Source: JAYVIQ01 sp043770215
Lineage (GTDB): Bacteria > Bacteroidota > Bacteroidia > Cytophagales > JAAEPT01
Length of the DNA stretch: 12,498 nucleotides
Reading direction: 5' to 3'
NCBI GenBank assembly: GCA_043770215.1
Contig: JAYVIQ010000187.1
Location: 1 to 12,498 of the forward strand
Under the pieces are notes generated by a model. The model was given only the letters and a program-made list of their open reading frames with translations. It was not told where the DNA came from and did not search any database. The translations under genes and the position numbers were made by a program. Shown here in pieces: positions 1 through 7,818 of this stretch (the stretch's first letter is position 1; the number at the start of each line of letters is the position of its first letter).

Positions 1-251
1 TTTTATTTTTTGGATGAGTTATTTAGATACTACTGATTAAATTAATGAAACAAAAGGTAATTAAGTAAACTATCGTTTAAAGATGTATCAAAGAAAAAAA
101 TCGTCTCTAAATAGATTGATTTTAGAGGAATGATTACCAACATGTTTGAAATTTTTTTTTTAAATCAAAACCAAAATAACTACAAATATAAACCTTAATC
201 AGACCAAGAATAAATGAATCATCTACTCCCAGTTAATTTGATTAGGTGTTA
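1..251. other. A/T-rich intergenic region at left edge
   Basis: This is the 3' flank of the leftward tsaD-smpB-C40 operon. I see no open frame longer than about ten codons starting here, no tRNA-like or rRNA-like sequence and no tandem repeat. It holds a T-run at about 151-161 and one small inverted repeat, listed separately. On the minus strand, 183-190 reads TATATTTG, an exact match to the Bacteroidota -7 box TAnnTTTG. No TTG lies 19 bases upstream of it, so I do not call a promoter. Confidence 0.6.
94..127 (-). terminator. weak hairpin plus T-run, possible terminator of the tsaD-smpB-C40 operon
   Basis: Read on the minus strand, CTCTAAA (127-121) pairs with TTTAGAG (111-105) across a 9-base loop. 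Four bases later there is a run of seven T (100-94). The order of stem then T-run fits leftward transcription leaving the C40 peptidase gene, whose stop lies about 125 bases upstream. The stem is short, A/T-rich and separated from the T-run, so this is only a candidate. Confidence 0.3.
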
Positions 252-965
252 TTAAATTCGTTTTATGAAAGCAAGTTTGTGAGTTATACTTATTCCATTA
301 TCGTGCAACAACCCTTCTTTTGTTAGCTGAGAGATTTTTACCTCACCGTGAGCGTGCAATACGTCATTTTCTCTTAAAAGTATGCCAACATGGATGATTT
401 TATCATTTTCATTTTTAAAAAAAGCTAAATCCCATATATTGTGTTTACCAAAATCTATTTCTTTTCCTAGCGTTGCTTGCTCATGCGCATCTCTGGGTAA
501 TTGTATATTGTTGTTTGCAAAAATAACTTGAGATAATCCGCTACAGTCTATACCAAATGGGCTACGGCCGCCCCATAAGTAAGGAACGCCAAGGTAAGAA
601 ACTGCAAAATGAGCATTATCTATTTTTTCGGGAGCATCTTTGTTTCCAAACACCCTTAAATCACCACCTTGGGGTATACGTACAGGTTTTTGATGGAAGT
701 ATGCTGCGGTAAAAATTTTCCCTGTTAGTTGTGGTTTTCTGTTTATATAAATATTGAATTCTGCATCCTCTAAAAATGAAATTTGTTTTGGGTCTATAAA
801 CCCTTCGTAGCCATCATTTAGGCACTTTATTTTTATCCAATCTCCTTTTTCTGAATCACCAATTTTTTCAAAAAACTCGCCAAACAACAATTGGCTTACC
901 ATTTCAGAGCGGTCAGATGGTTCTGCACGTAATGGCATAGTAGATACTTTACAAAATCCTTTCAT
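252..965 (-). CDS. SH3b-NlpC/P60 (C40) cysteine endopeptidase, YkfC-like, probably cytosolic
   Basis: This 237-residue C40 peptidase probably cuts the gamma-D-glutamyl to diamino-acid bond in cell-wall peptides. The N-terminal part (about 1-110) looks like bacterial SH3 domains, with PLRAEPSDRSEMVSQLLFGE near residues 11-30. The NlpC/P60 domain fills about 115-237. Cys141 lies in the motif GIDCSG, His192 in HVGI and His204 in LHAHG. The spacings of 51 and 12 match those I recall for the Cys-His-His triad of E. coli Spr (MepS). The first residues run straight into the SH3 fold, with no signal peptide or lipobox. That suggests a cytosolic recycling role like Bacillus YkfC rather than wall remodelling outside. 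The ATG overlaps the smpB stop by one base (TAATG), so it is the third gene of the operon and probably translationally coupled. The family is sure; the exact substrate and location are inferred. Confidence 0.88.
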   Translation of the reverse strand: MKGFCKVSTMPLRAEPSDRSEMVSQLLFGEFFEKIGDSEKGDWIKIKCLNDGYEGFIDPKQISFLEDAEFNIYINRKPQLTGKIFTAAYFHQKPVRIPQGGDLRVFGNKDAPEKIDNAHFAVSYLGVPYLWGGRSPFGIDCSGLSQVIFANNNIQLPRDAHEQATLGKEIDFGKHNIWDLAFFKNENDKIIHVGILLRENDVLHAHGEVKISQLTKEGLLHDNGISITHKLAFIKRI

Positions 966-1426
966 TATAAATCTTCTTTTATTCTTTTTTGAGCGTCTTT
1001 TTCTTTTAAAGATTCACGTTTATCGTGGTTTTTTTTGCCTTTCCCTACGCCTATGTCAATTTTAGCAAGGCCTCTATCGCTCATAAATAAACGCAAAGGG
1101 ATAATGGATAATCCTTTTTCTTCTAGTTTTCTTTGAATTTTGTTCAGTTCATTTTTATTTAACAGTAATTTCCTATCTCGTATTGGGTCATGATTGAAAT
1201 GAGTTCCCATTTCGTATGTGCCAATATTCATGCTTTTTATGTACAATTCTTTTTCTTTAAAGTAGCAATAGGCTTCAGATAAACTTACCTTTTGTAGCCT
1301 AATAGATTTTATTTCAGTGCCTCTAAGCATTATGCCAGCGGTATAGGTGTCTAGTATTTCATAATCAAAATAAGCACGCTTATTTTTGATGTTTACAGGT
1401 TTGTATTCAGGTTTTTTTATTGCCAT
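965..1426 (-). CDS. smpB: SsrA-binding protein SmpB
   Basis: SmpB binds the tRNA-like end of tmRNA and delivers it to stalled ribosomes in trans-translation, in the cytoplasm. At 153 residues it has the usual family length. Recognisable segments in order are NKRAYFDY (15-22), LRGTEIKSIR (34-43), the RNA-binding stretch HDPIRDRKLLL (79-89) and the basic region GKGKKNHDKRE (128-138). The last runs into the charged C-terminal tail that enters the mRNA channel in characterised homologues. The start follows the tsaD stop by 23 bases, with AGGA about 10 bases upstream of the ATG. Its TAA shares one base with the next ATG. The partner tmRNA gene (ssrA) is not visible in this window. Nothing looks truncated. 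Confidence 0.97.
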   Translation of the reverse strand: MAIKKPEYKPVNIKNKRAYFDYEILDTYTAGIMLRGTEIKSIRLQKVSLSEAYCYFKEKELYIKSMNIGTYEMGTHFNHDPIRDRKLLLNKNELNKIQRKLEEKGLSIIPLRLFMSDRGLAKIDIGVGKGKKNHDKRESLKEKDAQKRIKEDL

Positions 1427-1449
1427 TTGGAGTGTTTCCTAAATTGTGT

Positions 1450-2460
1450 TTAAATTTCATCTATTTTGAGTCTAGGATTAGCGCTAATGCTTTGGTCGCT
1501 AAATACAGACTCTTCAAATTTAAAATGTGCAGCCATAGCTATCATTGCAGCATTATCAGTGCAATATTCAAATTTTGGAATATAAAAATTCCAATTGTGT
1601 TTTTGCGCCAATAGTTCTAATTCACTTCTAACTTTGCTATTGGCAGCTACACCACCTGCTATTCCTATTTCATTTATACCTGTTTCAAACGCTGCTTTTT
1701 TTAGTTTATCCATAAGCATATCCACTAAGTTTTTCTGAATGCTTGCGCACAAATCATGTAAATTTGTTGTAATAAAATCAGGATTGCTTTTCATTTCTTT
1801 TTGTAAAAAGTACAGAATAGATGTTTTAATACCAGAAAATGAATAGTTATATCCAGGCATATTAGATTTAGAAAAGGAAAATTTATTTTCGTTGCCAAGT
1901 TTAGATAATTTATCTATCAGAGGCCCGCCAGGATATTCTATGCCTAAAATTTTTGCACTTTTATCAAATGCTTCTCCAACAGCATCATCTATTGTTTTTC
2001 CTATTACTGTCATCTTAAGAGGAGAGTCTACACGTACTATTTGTGTGTGTCCTCCAGAAATTGTAAGGCATAAGAAAGGGAATTTTGGTTTTGGATCATC
2101 TATAAAATGTGCCAAAATGTGTGCTTCCATGTGATTTACCTCTATTAAAGGAATATTTAAACACAAAGAAGCAGACTTTGCAAATGACGTGCCTACTAAT
2201 AATGCACCCATTAAACCAGGTCCTCTTGTAAAAGCTAAGGCATTTAACTCTTTTTTGCTTATATTTGCTTTAAGTAAAGCTTCATTTACAACAGGAATAA
2301 TATTTTGTTGGTGTGCTCTAGAAGCTAGTTCTGGAATAACACCACCAAATTTTTTGTGAACTTCTTGTGTTGCAACTATATTGGCAAGTATTTTGCCATT
2401 AGAAATTATAGCAGCACTTGTTTCATCACAAGAAGATTCTATAGCTAGAAGTGTAGACAT
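1450..2460 (-). CDS. tsaD: tRNA N6-threonylcarbamoyladenosine transferase TsaD
   Basis: TsaD transfers the threonylcarbamoyl group from threonylcarbamoyl-AMP to A37 of ANN-decoding tRNAs, working with TsaB and TsaE, neither of which is here. The 336-residue length is typical of the Kae1/TsaD family. The ASKHA-fold N-terminus LLAIESSCDETS (4-15) is clear. Metal ligands are the two histidines of NHMEAH (His110, His114) and the aspartate of CTDNAAMIA (Asp302). Substrate-binding motifs include SGGHTQ (135-140), DDAVGEAFDK (158-167) and GGVAANS (269-275). It is the first gene of a leftward operon with smpB and the C40 peptidase. Its ATG is 14 bases from the start of the divergent tamB, so its promoter probably overlaps the tamB 5' coding region. 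I see no clear -33/-7 pair there. Confidence 0.97.
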   Translation of the reverse strand: MSTLLAIESSCDETSAAIISNGKILANIVATQEVHKKFGGVIPELASRAHQQNIIPVVNEALLKANISKKELNALAFTRGPGLMGALLVGTSFAKSASLCLNIPLIEVNHMEAHILAHFIDDPKPKFPFLCLTISGGHTQIVRVDSPLKMTVIGKTIDDAVGEAFDKSAKILGIEYPGGPLIDKLSKLGNENKFSFSKSNMPGYNYSFSGIKTSILYFLQKEMKSNPDFITTNLHDLCASIQKNLVDMLMDKLKKAAFETGINEIGIAGGVAANSKVRSELELLAQKHNWNFYIPKFEYCTDNAAMIAMAAHFKFEESVFSDQSISANPRLKIDEI

Positions 2461-2474
2461 ACATTAAATATTGC

Positions 2475-5400
2475 GTGAAGATACAAAAAAATAGACATAC
2501 GTTGTTCAAAACCATTACATGGCTGTTAGGAAGTTTATTATTTTTACTTCTAACACTTGTTTTTGTACTCTCTACACCTACTGTGCAAACTTTTTTGGCA
2601 AAAAAAAGTGCTACTTATTTATCTCAAAAAACAGGTTATACTATAAAAATAGATCGTTTGGCTATAAAATGGTTTGATGAGCTAGACGCTAAGGGTGTAT
2701 ATGTATTTGATAAAAGAAATAAGCATCTGTTTGATATAAAAAGCCTTTCAATAGACTATAAATTATTTAAATTTTGGAAAGCAAAAGAACTTGAGTTGGA
2801 TTACGCATGCTTAGATACGCCAAATTTCACGGTTGGTTATGTACTAGGAGATGATTTGATTACATTTTCTAGGTTTGTAAAGGATTTAAGGGCAGTATTT
2901 TATGATTCTAATAAAAAGAAAAAGAAACCTATTTTGCCTTTTGTAATACTGAAAGGAAAAGTAATAAACGGAACTTTTACTTATTTCAATGACAAAAAAA
3001 ATCCATCAGGTCTAAACAATTACTTTGATTATAATTTTTTTACCTTAGATAGTATTTATGGTGATATCTCTAATTTTAGAGTATACAAAGACACGACCAC
3101 TTTTGTAGGGAAGGGTGTTAAAGCAAATCATACCGCTTCTAATTTAAAGTTATTAGAAGTAAATTCAGATTTTTTGTACTGCAATAAAAGTATGATTTTT
3201 TCAAAGTTAGATGCTAAAATAGGGGACAGTTATATAAAAGATTCACTAGCCTTTACGTACGATAAACCTAGTGCATTTTCTAACTTTAATGATAGTGTAA
3301 AAATCATTGCTAAAATAAGACAAAGCACATTTTCTTCAAAAGACATAGGGATAATTATACCTAGTATTGGTAATTATAAAGATGTTTGGCATATAAGTAC
3401 TGACTTTTCTGGGTATGTAAGTGATTTTGTGCTCAGAAATACTAGCCTAAATTTTGGGCAGTCTAGTAAGCTAAATGGAAGAATGGCTTTTGAAGGTTTG
3501 CCAAACGTAAAAGAAATGTTTATGGATTTGAACCTTAAAGACTCAAAAATTATTCCAAGAGATGTACGTCAATATGTTCAAAATGAATTGTTTTACAAAA
3601 AATCTTTGCTCAAACTGGGGGAAATAGATTTTAAAGCTAAGTTTAACGGATACACAAATAACTTTGTTTCTAATGGCGAATTTAAAACGCAACTTGGTTT
3701 TGTAAAAACAGATGTAAATTTTGTTTTGAATGAAAAGAACTACAATTTATCTAAGTATAGTGGCGAAGTAATGACCAAGAATTTTCAGCTTGGAAAACTC
3801 TTTGATGAGCAAAAATTAGGTAAGGCAGATTTAGCCCTGAAAATAGAACCTGGAAGTTATGGTTTTTCTGCTGCCGATGCCAAAATAGATTTAATTGGCA
3901 ATGTAAAGAGTGTTCAGTTTGATGCTTACACATATAAGAATATACATTTGGACGCAAGTTTAGCCAAAAATATTTTTATAGGAGATTTAACAATAAATGA
4001 CCCAAATCTCACATTTAATGGTTTAGGAAACATCAATTTTAATAAAAAAGAAACCAAATTTTTGGTGGATGGGACATTGCGAAAAATGAATTTTAAAGCA
4101 TTAGGTCTCTCAAATGATCCCATAGAACTATCTGGAAATATGGATATTAATCTAAATGATTTTGATTTCAATACTCAGAATAAAACTTTTGATTTAGATA
4201 AGCTAATAGGTAGGATCAGCTTAGATTCAGTACATGCAAGGATATTAAATGAAAACTATGCAATGGTAAATATTGATTTTGAATCTAATCTAGAAAACAA
4301 TTATAGGACTTTAAAAATGGTGTCTAATTTTTTAGATGCTAAATTAGTAGGAGAGTATAACTTTGCAGATATTCTAAGAGATTTTCCAGTATTAGTAAAA
4401 GAATATGTTTTGTTTTTTGAAAATAATCCATTAAAAATTGCAAACCATTATAAGAATAAAGACCGTTCTTTTAGAGATTATAATATAAATCTATCGGCAA
4501 ATTTAAAAGACATACAAGGTTTAGTTTCTTTACTAAATTCAGACATAGAATTGTCTAACAATACAAAAATAGATGCTCAGTTAAATAGAGGTAGTGAGGC
4601 TGTTTTTAATTTTAAATCTAAACCTGATTACTTTAGGTATAAGAACTACGAGTTTTTTGAAAACGAAATTGATATCACCTCCAGCAAATTAATAGATTCT
4701 TCGCAGGCAAAAGCAACTGTTTATTTAAAATCAAAGACACAGAAAATTAATGGTAAATCTCTCCTAGAAGAGTCAGATCTTTTAGTAAATGTTGATAAAC
4801 AGAATGTAGGCTTTGTGCTAAAATCCAACCAGCATGAGTCTGATAATTATCTATTATTCAAAGGAGATGCAGCATTTTTAAAAGACTCTTTGCTTGTTAC
4901 TTTTAACAATAGTTACCTCCATTTGCTCCAAAAGGATTGGAAAATAGATGATGATAATAAAATAACCATAGGGCAAAACCATGTAAATTTTAAAGATATA
5001 AGTTTTATAAATGATTTTCAGCTATTGTCTATAAATGGAAGTTTAAGCAATTCAAAACAAGATCTCTTAAGTATTAGATTAAAAGATTTTGATATTAGAA
5101 ACTTACAAAGTTTAACTTCCGTTTCGCTTGGAGGGTTGGTAAGCGGAGACTTTAAATTGACCAATGCTTTTGAATCCCCAGAGTTGAAAAGCAGGTTGTT
5201 TATAGATGATTTTGCTTTATTAGGAGATACATTAGGTCAGATAAAAGGATCTGTAGATTGGATTAGTAAAGACAAAGATTTGAAATTAGACATAGATTTT
5301 ATTAAAGATAATTTGGTAGTTACGCACATAAAAGGCGATTTTTTTCCTGAAAAAGTTCAAGAACAATTAGATTTAGATTTTACGGCAGATAATGCTGAAT

Positions 5401-7013
5401 TTTCTATTTTAGAGCCGTTTATGCTAGGATACGCTAAAAATTTTAAAGGTAAAATAGATGGTTTAGTACACCTGAGTGGCACAATAAAACAGCCTAGTTG
5501 GAAGGGTAAAATGGATGTGACCAAAGCTGGTTTTATGATAGATTATTTTAAAACCTATTATGAGTTTGAGCATACATTACTTTTTGATAAAGAAGGGATT
5601 TATGTAGAGAACTTGGTTTTGAAAGATACACTTTGGAAAACAAAGGCAACTTTGCAGGGCGGTATAAAACATCATTGGTTTAATAATTTTTCTGCCAATG
5701 CAAGCATCAAGCTTAAAAATACGTTTGTTTTAAATACCAGCTCCAAAGATAATATTTTGTATTACGGATCTGCATTTGGTACAGGTGATGTTTTTATTGA
5801 TGGACCTTTTTCTAACCTTAAAATTTGGTCTAAAGAGCTTACAAGCAATACCGGCACCAAAATATATGTGCCATTAGAAGAGCCAGATAATTTATCAAGA
5901 AAAGAGTACATTCAATTTATAACAAAAGAAGAAAAGGTTCAGATAAAGAAAAAAAAGGTAGAAAAAGATTTTAATGTGTCTGGTGTAGATATGGACATCA
6001 ACTTTAACATCACCAAAGATGCTGAATTTGAAATTATTTTTGATGCCAATGCAGGTGATGTTATAAAAGGAACTGGAGAAGGACAATTGAATCTAAAGGT
6101 AGATACCCGAGGCGATTTTAACTTATTTGGAACCTATGAGTTTAATCAAGGGTCTTATAATTTTACTTTAGTAGATCTTATAAATAAAAAATTTGACATA
6201 CAGAAAGGAAGTGCAATTACTTGGAATGGAGACCCTTATTTAGGAGAGTTATCTTTAGATGCCGTTTATCAGCAGTTTACATCCTTAAAAGTATTTGCGC
6301 CTAAAGAAGCCGGCGATACTTCAAATACAAATTCAGCACAAACAAATCCTGATTTACAAAGAAAAGTACCTGTAGAAATTCATTTAGGGCTTTCAGGTAA
6401 ATTATTAAGTCCTGAGGTTCTATTCAATGTAGAAATAAAAAATTATCCATCTAGCCTAGAGTCTTTGGTTGCTGAAATTACCACCAAACTCCAAAATGAT
6501 GATCAGTTTAGAAATAAACAAGTGTTTTCATTAATAGTCTTAAAACAATTCTCTCCAGAAGAAAATATTGGTAGTTTGGGTTCTGGTGTTACAGATAATT
6601 TAAGTGAATTGTTTTCTAATCAGTTTAGCTCGTGGGTATCTCATTTTGATGAAAACTTGAATGTAGCCATAGATTTATCTGGCTATAACTCTGAAGAAAT
6701 AAACAACTTTAGGCTAAAACTAGAATACTCACTTTTAGATGGTAGACTCAGAGTTTCTAGAGATGGCTCATTTACTAATTTACAAACGTCTAATGAATTG
6801 GCAAATGTGTTTGGTGAGTGGACAATTGAGTACCTGATTACAGACGATGGAAAAATAAGAATGAAAGCCTTTAATAGAAATTCTACCGTATCTGGGTTAA
6901 ACGCAGACAATGCCATGAACACAACTTATGGTTTAAGCCTCACACACAATAAAAGTTTTGATAGTTTTAGAGAATTGTTTAAAAACAATAACAACACAAA
7001 ACAGATAGATTAA
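2475..7013 (+). CDS. tamB: TamB-like translocation and assembly module protein (DUF490 C-terminus)
   Basis: TamB proteins are anchored in the inner membrane, span the periplasm as a long beta-groove, and serve outer-membrane protein insertion and/or phospholipid transport with an Omp85-type partner. This protein has 1512 residues, longer than the E. coli protein (about 1260) and in line with Bacteroidota forms. A single hydrophobic segment at about 13-34 is an uncleaved signal anchor. Residues 35-1090 are repetitive beta-strand-like sequence with alternating polar and hydrophobic residues. The C-terminal TamB domain spans about 1096-1500 and includes YGSAFGTGDVFIDGPFSNLK, a GTGEGQLNLKVDTRGDF stretch, and KLEYSLLDGRLRVSRDG near the end. 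The start is GTG at 2475. The frame is open further upstream, but only through the tsaD start region and with weaker codons (ATT at 2463). No TamA/TamL-type Omp85 gene is in the window. The coding sequence holds several A8 runs. Confidence 0.9.
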   Translation: MKIQKNRHTLFKTITWLLGSLLFLLLTLVFVLSTPTVQTFLAKKSATYLSQKTGYTIKIDRLAIKWFDELDAKGVYVFDKRNKHLFDIKSLSIDYKLFKFWKAKELELDYACLDTPNFTVGYVLGDDLITFSRFVKDLRAVFYDSNKKKKKPILPFVILKGKVINGTFTYFNDKKNPSGLNNYFDYNFFTLDSIYGDISNFRVYKDTTTFVGKGVKANHTASNLKLLEVNSDFLYCNKSMIFSKLDAKIGDSYIKDSLAFTYDKPSAFSNFNDSVKIIAKIRQSTFSSKDIGIIIPSIGNYKDVWHISTDFSGYVSDFVLRNTSLNFGQSSKLNGRMAFEGLPNVKEMFMDLNLKDSKIIPRDVRQYVQNELFYKKSLLKLGEIDFKAKFNGYTNNFVSNGEFKTQLGFVKTDVNFVLNEKNYNLSKYSGEVMTKNFQLGKLFDEQKLGKADLALKIEPGSYGFSAADAKIDLIGNVKSVQFDAYTYKNIHLDASLAKNIFIGDLTINDPNLTFNGLGNINFNKKETKFLVDGTLRKMNFKALGLSNDPIELSGNMDINLNDFDFNTQNKTFDLDKLIGRISLDSVHARILNENYAMVNIDFESNLENNYRTLKMVSNFLDAKLVGEYNFADILRDFPVLVKEYVLFFENNPLKIANHYKNKDRSFRDYNINLSANLKDIQGLVSLLNSDIELSNNTKIDAQLNRGSEAVFNFKSKPDYFRYKNYEFFENEIDITSSKLIDSSQAKATVYLKSKTQKINGKSLLEESDLLVNVDKQNVGFVLKSNQHESDNYLLFKGDAAFLKDSLLVTFNNSYLHLLQKDWKIDDDNKITIGQNHVNFKDISFINDFQLLSINGSLSNSKQDLLSIRLKDFDIRNLQSLTSVSLGGLVSGDFKLTNAFESPELKSRLFIDDFALLGDTLGQIKGSVDWISKDKDLKLDIDFIKDNLVVTHIKGDFFPEKVQEQLDLDFTADNAEFSILEPFMLGYAKNFKGKIDGLVHLSGTIKQPSWKGKMDVTKAGFMIDYFKTYYEFEHTLLFDKEGIYVENLVLKDTLWKTKATLQGGIKHHWFNNFSANASIKLKNTFVLNTSSKDNILYYGSAFGTGDVFIDGPFSNLKIWSKELTSNTGTKIYVPLEEPDNLSRKEYIQFITKEEKVQIKKKKVEKDFNVSGVDMDINFNITKDAEFEIIFDANAGDVIKGTGEGQLNLKVDTRGDFNLFGTYEFNQGSYNFTLVDLINKKFDIQKGSAITWNGDPYLGELSLDAVYQQFTSLKVFAPKEAGDTSNTNSAQTNPDLQRKVPVEIHLGLSGKLLSPEVLFNVEIKNYPSSLESLVAEITTKLQNDDQFRNKQVFSLIVLKQFSPEENIGSLGSGVTDNLSELFSNQFSSWVSHFDENLNVAIDLSGYNSEEINNFRLKLEYSLLDGRLRVSRDGSFTNLQTSNELANVFGEWTIEYLITDDGKIRMKAFNRNSTVSGLNADNAMNTTYGLSLTHNKSFDSFRELFKNNNNTKQID

Positions 7014-7023
7014 GAGATTGGCT

Positions 7024-7095
7024 TTTGATGGCTAAATCTTTACTCCAACTAAAAGTACAACCTTTATATAAAAAAAATAGCATCAAATAGTTTTT
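7024..7095 (+). terminator. bulged stem with long loop and T-run after tamB
   Basis: TTTGATG-G-CTA (7024-7034) pairs with TAGCATCAAA (7078-7087) to give a 10-bp stem with one bulged G. The loop of about 43 bases is long and A/T-rich. A run of five T follows at 7091-7095. Its place 10 bases after the tamB stop, and just before the promoter candidate for the next operon, fits a terminator. The long loop is unusual for an intrinsic terminator, so it could instead be a 3' stabilising structure. Confidence 0.4.
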
Positions 7096-7100
7096 CCTAC

Positions 7101-7130
7101 TTGTTTTAATTGAATAAAACAGTAATTTAG
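7101..7130 (+). promoter_or_regulatory. Bacteroidota-type promoter candidate for tal-ftsE
   Basis: TTG at 7101-7103 is followed by exactly 19 bases and then TAATTTAG at 7123-7130. The Bacteroidota consensus is TTG-N19-TAnnTTTG, so the -7 box has one mismatch. Transcription would begin near 7136, leaving a leader of about 20-25 bases before the ATG at 7159. In A/T-rich DNA such a match can arise by chance. The position directly between tamB and the next gene raises confidence. Confidence 0.5.
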
Positions 7131-7158
7131 AGTAATATAATTTATAAAAAAAAAGAGC

Positions 7159-7815
7159 ATGAAATTCTTCATAGACACAGCAAACTTAACAGAAATAAAA
7201 GAAGCACAAGACTTAGGTATTTTAGACGGTGTAACTACAAACCCATCACTTATGGCTAAAGAAGGTATACGTGGAGATACGCAGGTTCTTGCTCATTACA
7301 AAGCAATTTGTGAAATTGTGGATGGTGACGTAAGTGCAGAAGTAATAGCTACTGACTATGAAGGTATGATAAAAGAAGGTGAAGTTTTGGCCGCTTTACA
7401 CCCTCAAATTACTGTAAAACTACCCATGATAAAAGACGGTATAAAAGCGTGCAAGTATTTTTCATCTAAAGGAATAAAAACTAATCTTACGCTTGTTTTC
7501 TCTGCAGGTCAAGCCTTATTGGCAGCAAAAGCTGGAGCAACATACGTTAGTCCATTCATTGGTAGATTAGATGATATTTCTACAGACGGAATGCATCTTA
7601 TCTCAGAAATACGCCATATTTACGATAATTATGGTTTTGAAACTCAGATTTTAGCTGCATCTGTAAGACATACTATGCACATCATAGATTGTGCAAAAGA
7701 AGGTGCTGATGTAATGACAGGGCCATTAAGCGCTATAGAAGGTTTATTAAAGCACCCGCTTACAGATATTGGGTTAGCAAAATTTCTTGCAGATCATAAA
7801 AAAGCGAATGGCTAA
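7159..7815 (+). CDS. tal: small (TalC/MipB-type) transaldolase
   Basis: This is a 218-residue TIM-barrel enzyme of the short transaldolase/fructose-6-phosphate aldolase family. It moves a dihydroxyacetone unit between sugar phosphates in the pentose phosphate pathway. Motifs are FIDTANL (4-10), DGVTTNPSLMAKEG (23-36) and the Schiff-base lysine Lys87 in TVKLPM. Two residues that separate true transaldolases from fructose-6-phosphate aldolase point to transaldolase. Glu61 (in SAEVIATD) stands where E. coli FsaA has Gln59, and Phe133 (in SPFIGR) stands where FsaA has Tyr131. The latter assignment rests on the known TalB Phe178/FsaA Tyr131 pair and on alignment by eye. The ATG at 7159 has only a weak AAGAG upstream. 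The gene leads a two-gene operon with ftsE, 3 bases downstream. Confidence 0.93.
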   Translation: MKFFIDTANLTEIKEAQDLGILDGVTTNPSLMAKEGIRGDTQVLAHYKAICEIVDGDVSAEVIATDYEGMIKEGEVLAALHPQITVKLPMIKDGIKACKYFSSKGIKTNLTLVFSAGQALLAAKAGATYVSPFIGRLDDISTDGMHLISEIRHIYDNYGFETQILAASVRHTMHIIDCAKEGADVMTGPLSAIEGLLKHPLTDIGLAKFLADHKKANG

Positions 7816-7818
7816 ATT

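Noticed and set aside
183..190. Exact minus-strand TAnnTTTG box in the left intergenic region
   Set aside because: No TTG lies at the required 19-base spacing, and no gene start is visible to its left within the window. Such boxes are expected by chance in A/T-rich DNA.
1..251. Possible tmRNA (ssrA) or tRNA gene near smpB
   Set aside because: There is no G/C-rich acceptor stem, T-loop sequence or CCA end. The region is uniformly A/T-rich.
1892..2134. An 80-codon open frame on the plus strand
   Set aside because: It is antisense to the conserved middle of tsaD and has no promoter or start context of its own.
2387..2470. Possible tamB promoter within the tsaD 5' end (TTG near 2365 and TATTTTG at 2389-2395)
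   Set aside because: The -7 box is one base short and the spacing is 21 rather than 19, so the match is too weak to call.
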